Below, in pieces: positions 1-4,824 of a DNA stretch of 11,303 nt (position 1 is the first letter of the stretch; every line of letters begins with the position of its first letter). Origin of the DNA: Candidatus Bathyarchaeota archaeon (GTDB lineage Archaea; Thermoproteota; Bathyarchaeia; Bathyarchaeales; SOJC01). The notes beneath the pieces were generated by a model. It ran no database searches and was not told where the DNA came from. It saw only the letters and a list, made by a program, of their open reading frames with translations. The stretch is taken from contig DAOWHM010000129.1 in assembly GCA_030641425.1 (NCBI GenBank), positions 1 to 11,303 of the forward strand, written 5' to 3'. The position numbers were made by a program, and so were the translations under genes.

Positions 1-269
1 CTCACAACATCCACATCTTTCCCATGATCCAAATGAAGAGAAACAGGCTGCGAAACCTTTCCAGCAGCAACCTTCACCATCGCCACCAAATACTCCAACC
101 CCGCATACTTAATCGCACTTGGAGTCACAGCAACAATCGCAGGAGACCTCTCCTCAACCGCCGCCTCAACCACCGCCAACAACGTCTCCAAATGATTAAT
201 GTTAAACGCTCCAACAGCATACCCCCCAGCTGCAGCAACAGACATAATATCCCTATTAGTAACCAACAT
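1..269 (-). CDS. Class II fructose-bisphosphate aldolase, N-terminal part (cut by window edge)
   Basis: Reading the minus strand from the ATG at 269 gives 89 residues that run off the left edge. They match the start of the class II (zinc-dependent) aldolases of the Fba/GatY/KbaY group, which cleave fructose-1,6-bisphosphate or a related ketose bisphosphate to two triose phosphates. Visible are the family N-terminus GGYAVGAFNI (about 15-24), the SPAIVAVT strand (42-49), IKYAG (53-57) and HLDHG (79-83). In this last motif D81 and H82 match the catalytic aspartate and first zinc histidine of the family. The ATG was chosen because MLVTNRDIM aligns with the usual start; an in-frame GTG at 278 is possible, and GGAG lies directly before the ATG. 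Wobble positions are strongly G/T. The exact sugar substrate cannot be settled from this piece. Confidence 0.88.
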   Translation of the reverse strand, partial: MLVTNRDIMSVAAAGGYAVGAFNINHLETLLAVVEAAVEERSPAIVAVTPSAIKYAGLEYLVAMVKVAAGKVSQPVSLHLDHGKDVDVV

Positions 270-302
270 CTCCTTCACGAAGGACAAGTATCACACTACA
301 AC

Positions 303-312
303 TATTAAAAAG
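303..312 (-). promoter_or_regulatory. TATA-like box of the aldolase gene
   Basis: On the minus strand CTTTTTAATAG lies about 38 nt upstream of the aldolase ATG. This suits an archaeal TATA box with a leader of roughly 10-15 nt. The T run could also serve as a termination tract for the winged-helix gene that ends at 376 on the same strand. Assigned by position and composition only. Confidence 0.4.
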
Positions 313-375
313 AATAATCGCACATGCATGCTTTTTGATTGCGTTACGGTGGCTTATCACATGGCTCAGTTTTCT

Positions 376-714
376 CTAGTTTCCAGGTTGGTTTTTGAAG
401 TCAGTTCCCATCGAAAAGATCTTTTGTCTGCTTTTCCTGAAGCTTGTGACATAACCCTGCCGTTCCAGCTGGTTTAAGTATCCGCTTTCCACTGCTCGTG
501 CACGTCCCGTATATTTGCTTACATCGCTAGCTGTTCCCTGGCCAATTTTTCGAAGTCCTTTGGCTGTCTTACGTAGATGGTCAGGTAACTCGATCAGAGA
601 TTTTGTACTCGTTATGTCATCTTCACGCATCTCTTTTCTTATTTCTTTGATCTCAGATTCCAGCATTTCCAGCTTCTTCTCGATCTTTTTCAAAGTCTCT
701 TCGATTGAACCCAT
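376..714 (-). CDS. Small winged-helix DNA-binding protein with N-terminal coiled coil
   Basis: This 112-residue protein is probably a DNA-binding transcription regulator. Residues 1-32 are a heptad-like, charged helix (EETLKKIEKKLEMLESEIKEI), likely a dimerising coiled coil. Residues about 45-100 look like a winged helix: LPDHLRKTAKGL, then a TASDVSKYTGRARAVESGYLNQL recognition-helix region, then a basic wing (RKSRQKIFS). The LPDHLRKTA and GRARAVES-YLNQL pattern resembles a small HTH family that I recall as common in TACK archaea; I cannot confirm it by search. The ATG at 714 was chosen over the longer GTG start at 855 because the extra 47 residues are low in conserved character and cover the likely TATA boxes. 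It lies divergent to the GyrI-domain regulator. Target genes are unknown. Confidence 0.75.
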   Translation of the reverse strand: MGSIEETLKKIEKKLEMLESEIKEIRKEMREDDITSTKSLIELPDHLRKTAKGLRKIGQGTASDVSKYTGRARAVESGYLNQLERQGYVTSFRKSRQKIFSMGTDFKNQPGN

Positions 715-760
715 GTATCCCGCCTTAGTTAAGCATAGAACATATACCCATAATTTCTTG

Positions 761-770
761 AATATATACA
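761..770 (-). promoter_or_regulatory. TATA-like box of the winged-helix gene
   Basis: The minus strand reads TGTATATATT here, about 50 nt before the ATG at 714, giving a predicted leader of about 25 nt. A second candidate, GGGTATATG at 741-749, would give an almost leaderless transcript. The presence of these boxes supports the short start at 714. Confidence 0.45.
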
Positions 771-852
771 TCTTTTGTGATGCATGCGCATCTATTCTTT
801 TATGCATACAGCTTTTTCGATCAATCCGGCTCTGATGTTCTTCAGGATAGGA

Positions 853-918
853 CACTGAAACTCGTTTGAGGTGTTATAACTCTCATTAATGTTCAGTGAA
901 AATAGAACTATCGTTCAG
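853..918. promoter_or_regulatory. Candidate operator: inverted and direct repeat between divergent regulators
   Basis: CACTGAA at 853-859 is the exact reverse complement of TTCAGTG at 892-898, and GTTCAG occurs at 891-896 and again at 913-918, 22 nt (about two helical turns) apart. The cluster sits just upstream of the TATA-like box at 929-939, where a regulator or activator could bind. Autoregulation by the adjacent ArsR/GyrI protein is an inference. Confidence 0.35.
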
Positions 919-928
919 CCAAATGCGA

Positions 929-939
929 AATATTTAATA
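929..939 (+). promoter_or_regulatory. TATA-like box of the ArsR/GyrI regulator
   Basis: AATATTTAATAA lies about 35 nt before the GTG at 969, preceded by a purine-rich stretch (GCGA) that could be the TFB recognition element. The predicted transcript start near 960 leaves a leader of about 9 nt. Confidence 0.5.
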
Positions 940-968
940 AAGAGACAAACCCTCAAAGAACAAAGGAT

Positions 969-1856
969 GTGAGTCTACCCTTGAACTACCCCGACAACAA
1001 CATAATCCGGAAGACCCTAACACAATCCAATGAAGACATCGTCTACATCCTAAGATCCCTAGCCAACAAAAGAAGACTACAACTACTTACATCACTGATG
1101 AAAGGACCACGAACCTTCAAAGAACTACAACAAACAACAGAACTAGGCAAGACAGCCCTAGCACACCACCTAGGACTACTCGTGAAGACAGGCATACTAA
1201 AGCACACAGGCAAAGGCCGCTACGAATTAAGCCACGACGGCGCAGAACTTCTGAACACACTAGTCGCCACATACGCCAGCTCTAAAAGACGACGAGAAAT
1301 TGAAGCAGCAAGACGAGCAGACTACATCCAAAAAATACACACCAAACAGAAGGCACAAGAAATGAAAGAATTTAAAGTCAAAATCGTAAAACTCGAACCA
1401 ATGCGCGTAGCCAGTGTCCAAGCAATCAGCAAAACACCTGAACACGATGCATGGGAGAAGATGCGCGCGTGGGCTGAACCGAAAGGCCTACTTGAAGACA
1501 TCGAAAAACACCCAGTATACGGCTTCAACAACCCAAACCCATCACCAGGCAAAGGTGAATATGGTTATGAATTCTGGATCCGTGTAGGACCAGAAACGAA
1601 ACCGGACGGTGAAACTGAAATCAAAGAGTTCGAAGGAGGACTCTACGCCGTCACAACGTGTAATCTAAAAGAAGAAATCGAATCAGAACTTTTCCAGAAA
1701 GAGAACTACCTTGAATCCTTGAAGAAGATCGTTGACTGGGTCAAATCCAGCAAATACAAGTTTGGCAAACACCAATGTCTCGAAAAAGCCCACGACCCCG
1801 GAGCATCCGAAGAAGAACTGATCTTAGACATATACTGCTCAATTGAAAAAAAATAG
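969..1856 (+). CDS. ArsR-type HTH regulator with GyrI-like effector-binding domain
   Basis: This 295-residue protein has two parts. Residues about 20-95 are a winged helix of the ArsR type: DIVYILRSLANKRRLQLLTSL, FKELQQTTELGKTALAHHLGLLVKTGIL with the recognition helix, then a GKGRYELS wing. A basic charged helix (about 100-132) links it to residues about 133-295, which resemble the GyrI-like/AraC effector-binding fold: KIVKLEPMRVASVQAISKTPEHDAW, then GYEFWIRVG and FEGGLYAVTTC. Such domains bind small hydrophobic or cationic compounds, so a ligand-responsive transcription factor is likely. The GTG start gives the full first helix and follows a purine-rich AAAGGA; a TTG six codons in cannot be excluded. 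It is divergent from the winged-helix gene at 376-714. The ligand and targets are unknown; no transporter gene lies nearby. Confidence 0.85.
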   Translation: MSLPLNYPDNNIIRKTLTQSNEDIVYILRSLANKRRLQLLTSLMKGPRTFKELQQTTELGKTALAHHLGLLVKTGILKHTGKGRYELSHDGAELLNTLVATYASSKRRREIEAARRADYIQKIHTKQKAQEMKEFKVKIVKLEPMRVASVQAISKTPEHDAWEKMRAWAEPKGLLEDIEKHPVYGFNNPNPSPGKGEYGYEFWIRVGPETKPDGETEIKEFEGGLYAVTTCNLKEEIESELFQKENYLESLKKIVDWVKSSKYKFGKHQCLEKAHDPGASEEELILDIYCSIEKK

Positions 1857-1924
1857 ACAACAAAAACAACGCGCACACGAGTCTAAACCATCCCTCATAG
1901 GCAATACATAACTGCAAACCCCCA

Positions 1925-1930
1925 TTTTTT
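1925..1930 (+). terminator. Possible T-tract terminator
   Basis: A run of six T follows CCCCCA about 70 nt after the stop of the ArsR/GyrI gene. Archaeal termination commonly uses T tracts. The rest of 1857-2034 is A/C-rich and shows no ORF or structure I can support. Confidence 0.25.
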
Positions 1931-2034
1931 CCCTTACAGACAACAATCTACACGCACACATGCATCAAAACCCCAGTTTGAATCCTCAGTTCTTGCGTGA
2001 ACACAGAAATCCAACTGTAAACACACCAAAGTAG

Positions 2035-2119
2035 TGCGGGAGGTGGGATTCGAACCCACGAACGCCTTCACGACAAGGTCCTAAGCCTTGCTCCTTTGAC
2101 CTGGCTCGGAAACCCCCGC
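2035..2119 (-). tRNA. tRNA-Leu (anticodon UAG)
   Basis: The minus strand folds into a class II tRNA of 85 nt. The acceptor is GCGGGGG with CTCCCGC (one G-U pair) and the discriminator is A. The anticodon stem is CAAGG/CCTTG with loop CTTAGGA, so the anticodon is UAG (reads CUA). There is a long variable arm of 14 nt and a T arm GTGGG-TTCGAAT-CCCAC. The D region CCGAGCCAGGTCAAAGG is typical of archaeal tRNA-Leu. The 3' CCA is not encoded; CTAC follows the discriminator. Confidence 0.95.
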
Positions 2120-2145
2120 CTGTACCGAACCAAAAGCTCAAATCC

Positions 2146-2154
2146 GTATATAAG
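2146..2154 (-). promoter_or_regulatory. TATA-like box of tRNA-Leu
   Basis: The minus strand reads CTTATATAC about 30 nt upstream of the mature 5' end of tRNA-Leu, at the spacing expected for an archaeal promoter with a few nucleotides of 5' leader. Confidence 0.6.
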
Positions 2155-2177
2155 AGTAGCATCCGCCTTTAGAAATC

Positions 2178-2186
2178 CTTTAAAAC
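2178..2186 (+). promoter_or_regulatory. TATA-like box of tRNA-Thr
   Basis: CTTTAAAAC lies about 38 nt upstream of the tRNA-Thr 5' end, predicting a transcript start near 2208 and a short 5' leader. The two tRNA promoters lie back to back within 100 nt. Confidence 0.5.
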
Positions 2187-2219
2187 TCCTTGAAAGCTAA
2201 ATGTCATAACTATCCCCAA

Positions 2220-2321
2220 GCCTCGGTGGCTTAGCACGGTTAAAGCGTCTGCTTGGTAAGCCTGATGATGCCAAGCGCAAAGAGCAGAAGATCGCGGGCT
2301 CAAATCCCGCCCGAGGCTCCA
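2220..2321 (+). tRNA. tRNA-Thr (anticodon GGU) with intron
   Basis: The acceptor GCCTCGG pairs perfectly with CCGAGGC, the discriminator is T and CCA is encoded (2319-2321). The D stem is GCTT/AAGC, the anticodon stem TCTGC/GCAGA (2248-2252 and 2284-2288), and the T arm GCGGG-CTCAAAT-CCCGC. After removal of 24 nt the anticodon loop is TTGGTAA, giving anticodon GGU (reads ACC). Without an intron the anticodon stem cannot form at the normal distance, which supports its removal. The gene is divergent to tRNA-Leu. Confidence 0.93.
2259..2282 (+). other. tRNA-Thr intron at position 37/38
   Basis: The 24 nt interrupt the anticodon loop after A37, the standard archaeal site cut by the tRNA-splicing endonuclease. 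Because A2259 equals A2283, an intron of 2260-2283 would leave the same mature tRNA. CCAAGC in the intron (2271-2276) is complementary to exon GCTTGG (2251-2256). A textbook bulge-helix-bulge is only partly met: TTG pairs with CAA, but the fourth pair would be G-G. Confidence 0.82.
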
Positions 2322-2364
2322 CCACCACAACATGCATGCAAATCATTTGAGCCGTCCAATTTCT

Positions 2365-2375
2365 GAAATATATTC
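2365..2375 (+). promoter_or_regulatory. TATA-like box of the metzincin-like gene
   Basis: GAAATATATTC lies about 50 nt before the ATG at 2421, predicting a leader of about 25 nt. No Shine-Dalgarno motif is apparent before the ATG. Confidence 0.45.
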
Positions 2376-2420
2376 AAGATCGTAACTATTGCTAAATCTC
2401 AGTATGCCAGAGTTTCTATT

Positions 2421-2975
2421 ATGGGAACCATCGATGTCCTAACAGTAAATGAAGAACCTGAGAATCAAACAGACCTCATCAAAGTTGTTGAAGAAGCAAA
2501 AACCTTCTTCCAAACAGAAACATGGGACGAAGTGAGATACCTCGGAAAACTCAAGATGAACCACGACATTACAATAACTTCAGGCAAAGAACATCGTGGA
2601 GCCTTTCTCGTTGAAAAACTTACAAAGAGAATAAGAGACCTCAGGAACACAGAGTTAATGAACCTACTCCTCGGAATAACACAAGACCCCATAATAGCCA
2701 TGTACTACTACTTCGACGGAAGACTATTCAGAAGGACGATCTTTCTCGTTCATGACTACGTCTCCGAGAAGATAGGCATAGTCTCACTCTTCCGAGTCAA
2801 GGAAGCAGCAAGCAAAGTTGTAGCCCACGGTCTAGGCCACAGCAAAGGCTTAAGCCACCACTACAAACCCATCGACCTCATGTACTCCAAACTATTGAGC
2901 GCCCCAGCACTTCGCGTTGAAGGCTTCTGCAAAGACTGCAGAGGCAAACTGAAGAAAGACCAAACAAACACATAA
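2421..2975 (+). CDS. Metzincin-like zinc protein with HGLGH motif (probable archaemetzincin relative)
   Basis: This 184-residue soluble protein ends in a metzincin-type zinc signature. H136-G-L-G-H140-S-K-G143-L-S-H146-H has the three ligand histidines and the conserved glycine of HExxHxxGxxH, but the catalytic glutamate is glycine (G137). A Met (M154, PIDLMY) sits where the Met-turn is expected, and C170-x2-C173 follows, as in archaemetzincins, which carry a further Cys pair near their C-terminus. The strand before it (RTIFLVHDYVSEKIGIVSLFRVKEAASKVVAHGLGH) fits the core fold. By family knowledge a zincin without this glutamate is unlikely to hydrolyse peptides, so a zinc-binding, non-peptidase role is possible. 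It could belong to an archaeal family in which HGLGH is the norm; I could not check this. The gene stands alone, downstream of tRNA-Thr. Confidence 0.65.
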   Translation: MGTIDVLTVNEEPENQTDLIKVVEEAKTFFQTETWDEVRYLGKLKMNHDITITSGKEHRGAFLVEKLTKRIRDLRNTELMNLLLGITQDPIIAMYYYFDGRLFRRTIFLVHDYVSEKIGIVSLFRVKEAASKVVAHGLGHSKGLSHHYKPIDLMYSKLLSAPALRVEGFCKDCRGKLKKDQTNT

Positions 2976-3044
2976 TCAACCACCTCAAAAGACCTTAAAC
3001 CATTCATCCCTCCCACGCTACGCGCGCATGATTTAATGTGCAAT

Positions 3045-3105
3045 CTCCACGTTTTTAGCCATTACCACAAGGAAAACCCGCAGTTGCAGAGTGGAGTTTT
3101 TCACT
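3045..3105 (+). terminator. Inverted repeats with T tracts, possible terminator
   Basis: CTCCAC (3045-3050), followed by five T, is the reverse complement of GTGGAG (3091-3096), also followed by five T. A smaller hairpin AGTG/CACT spans 3090-3105. Either T run could end transcription of the metzincin-like gene, which stops at 2975. The rest of 2976-3168 shows no coding signal. Confidence 0.3.
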
Positions 3106-3169
3106 GTTTTAAGCCAAAAAAGCATACACACACATCTACAATTAGACAAATTTCTTGAAAGAATAAGCT

Positions 3170-3179
3170 CTATATATAA
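3170..3179 (+). promoter_or_regulatory. TATA-like box of the membrane-protein/rpiA unit
   Basis: CTATATATAA lies about 35 nt before the ATG at 3209, predicting transcription from about 3200. GAGGGG (3197-3202) six nt before the ATG may serve as a ribosome-binding site but lies close to that predicted start. Confidence 0.6.
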
Positions 3180-3208
3180 CATTACAGCAACTTGATGAGG
3201 GGACTGTA

Positions 3209-3910
3209 ATGAGCTTGGAGCTGGTGGCTTACATAGCAGTTTTAGCTGTAGTAGCCATCTCAGTCGTCGTCACTCTCTATTTCACCAAATTGAGAAAGAA
3301 GAAAGAGAAAGAAAGCGTCCAACCTCCCCGAAAACCAGATCCCGCAGAAAAGTGGCGTCAGCGAATGCAAAAAAGTATCAACATCGAAAGCGCGAAACAA
3401 GCGGAAAATGGGCTACGAATTCTAGGCCTAGAGAAAGAAATCCTAAGCAATGCTATACGCCGTCTATACGAAGCCCACGCTGAAGGAGAAATAACAGAGG
3501 AAGAACGAGAACAGCTAGCAGAGAGATACAAATCAAGAATTAGAAAAGTAACAGAAGCCATCTCAGAAGACGAATCAATCGTAGCACTCCACGAACTGGA
3601 AGCCATGCAAGACGATCTAACCAAACTCTTCAACGAAAAATTCGAAGATTTGAGTAACAAAATCGAAGAATTACGCTTCAAAGTTGGCGTCGAAGTAGAA
3701 GAAGCCATCGTTCCCACACCAATAACTATGCCTTCCCAGATGGAGGAACCCACGACACCAGACAAGGGATCCACCCGAAGGACAAAGAAGAGAACTTCAC
3801 CGAAACCTCAGAAATCCCGAAGGACAGCTGCTGAAGAAAGACTGGAGAAGATAAGATCAGATGTTGAGAAGGTTTTAAATCGTCTTGAACAGATGGAGGC
3901 TGAAGCTTAA
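3209..3910 (+). CDS. Membrane-anchored helical protein of unknown function
   Basis: This 233-residue protein has one N-terminal hydrophobic segment (about residues 4-26) followed by a basic stop (KLRKKKEKE), so it is probably anchored with the bulk in the cytoplasm. Residues about 45-155 are strongly helical and charged. They include LGLEKEILSNAIRRLYEAHAEGEITEEEREQLAERYKSRI, which resembles a short SHOCT-like helical hairpin, and a further coiled coil. A Pro/Thr/Lys-rich linker (about 165-205, TPITMPSQMEEPTTPDKG, then basic repeats) leads to a final helix (about 206-231). No enzymatic motif is seen. Its stop lies 2 nt before the start of rpiA, so the two are probably co-transcribed, though a functional link is unproven. 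A scaffold or partner-binding role is a guess. Confidence 0.75.
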   Translation: MSLELVAYIAVLAVVAISVVVTLYFTKLRKKKEKESVQPPRKPDPAEKWRQRMQKSINIESAKQAENGLRILGLEKEILSNAIRRLYEAHAEGEITEEEREQLAERYKSRIRKVTEAISEDESIVALHELEAMQDDLTKLFNEKFEDLSNKIEELRFKVGVEVEEAIVPTPITMPSQMEEPTTPDKGSTRRTKKRTSPKPQKSRRTAAEERLEKIRSDVEKVLNRLEQMEAEA

Positions 3911-3912
3911 AG

Positions 3913-4599
3913 TTGAATTGGCGAGAAGACGCCAAAAAGATGGCAGCAGTAAAAGCAGTCAGCCACATCACAGACGGATTCGTAGTGGGATTAGGAAGCG
4001 GAACCACAGTCACCTACGCCCTGCAAGAGATAGCTAAAAGAATAGCTGAAGAAGAACTCCACATCCTCGGCATCCCCACATCCCATCAAACCTACTACTT
4101 AGCACTGAAATACCACATCCCCCTGACCACACTAGACTTACATCCCCAACTCAACATGGCAATAGACGGAGCAGATCAAGTAGATAACAGTCTTGACATG
4201 ATCAAAGGCATGGGAGGAGCCTTAACACGCGAAAAAATAGTAGCCTCCGCATCAAAGAAGAACATAATTGCAATTGACGAAACCAAACTAGCAGAGAAAC
4301 TGGGAACCAAACAACCAGTCCCAATAGAGGTCACACCCTTCGCCCTACCCACAGTAGATGCAAAACTCCGGAAGCTAGGCTCTAAGCCACTTTTGCGAAA
4401 GGCGAAAAGAAAACTTGGACCCGTCATAACAGACAATGGTAACTTCATCCTAGACACCGACTTCGGTCCAATCGACAACCCAAAAAAGTTGAATCAAACC
4501 TTAAAGATGATCCCCGGAGTAGTTGAAACTGGACTCTTTATTGAGATAGCTAACATCGTCTATGTAGGCGGAAGAAAGACCGTTCGAAAACTCGAATAA
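3913..4599 (+). CDS. rpiA: Ribose-5-phosphate isomerase A
   Basis: This 228-residue enzyme interconverts ribose 5-phosphate and ribulose 5-phosphate, supplying ribose for nucleotides. The RpiA signature is clear: GLGSGTT phosphate loop (26-32), DGADQVD (85-91; D85 and D88 match D81 and D84 of the E. coli enzyme), KGMGGALTREK (98-108, with E107 matching the general base E103), K125 in the DETK segment, the VITDNGN strand (173-179) and PGVVETGLF (201-209). The length matches the family (about 219-230). The TTG start is preferred because NWREDAKKMAAVKAV forms the usual N-terminal helix; ATG at 3940 would shorten it. GGAGG at 3894-3898, inside the previous gene, is 14 nt away, rather far, so coupling to upstream translation is likely. 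It converges on the topA unit with 3 nt between stops. Confidence 0.95.
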   Translation: MNWREDAKKMAAVKAVSHITDGFVVGLGSGTTVTYALQEIAKRIAEEELHILGIPTSHQTYYLALKYHIPLTTLDLHPQLNMAIDGADQVDNSLDMIKGMGGALTREKIVASASKKNIIAIDETKLAEKLGTKQPVPIEVTPFALPTVDAKLRKLGSKPLLRKAKRKLGPVITDNGNFILDTDFGPIDNPKKLNQTLKMIPGVVETGLFIEIANIVYVGGRKTVRKLE

Positions 4600-4602
4600 T
4601 AA

Positions 4603-4824
4603 CTAGTGAAGTGAATCGTCAACTTCCAAAAGCAAGAAAGATGCAACTTCCCTAGCCTTCTCACCTGTCAACGAATTTTGAGCAACCTCCTCAAGATATC
4701 TCTTCCACTGTACACCAAGAGCTCTTTTCCACACCTTGAACTTCTCAACCAAGTTTCTGTGAGCTTTGCCGTGTACTTTGCAGTATGACCCCTCTGCTTC
4801 TCGCCCACAAATCTTACAGTTCAA
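4603..4824 (-). CDS. Small zinc-finger protein overlapping the end of topA
   Basis: This 73-residue protein has an N-terminal C3-x2-C6-x8-C15-x2-H18 pattern that could bind one zinc, followed by a helical domain rich in Trp and basic residues (LVEKFKVWKRALGVQWKRYLEEVAQ) and a hydrophobic C-terminal helix. The TTG start at 4824 lies 11 nt inside the end of topA in another frame, so translation is probably coupled (stop-start overlap). A nucleic-acid-binding or topoisomerase-associated role is a reasonable inference from context but is unproven. I do not recognise a named family. The composition, a full zinc knuckle and close packing between two real genes argue that it is a true gene. Confidence 0.8.
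   Translation of the reverse strand: MNCKICGREAEGSYCKVHGKAHRNLVEKFKVWKRALGVQWKRYLEEVAQNSLTGEKAREVASFLLLEVDDSLH

Noticed and set aside
24..308. Plus-strand ORF of 94 codons, rich in Asn, Arg, Ser and His.
   Set aside because: It lies opposite the clear class II aldolase reading and has the low-complexity makeup of an antisense frame.
715..855. 47-codon N-terminal extension of the winged-helix protein from a GTG at 855.
   Set aside because: It covers two TATA-like boxes and adds residues without domain character, while the ATG at 714 begins exactly at the coiled coil.
2263..2270. TGATGATG in the tRNA-Thr intron resembles a box C (RUGAUGA) with an overlapping CTGA box D.
   Set aside because: The intron is only 24 nt, too short for a C/D guide RNA, and no second C'/D' pair or guide spacing is present.
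3020..3035. CGCGCGCATG stretch considered as a regulatory or Z-DNA element.
   Set aside because: Too short and isolated, with no partner repeat or nearby start to support a role.
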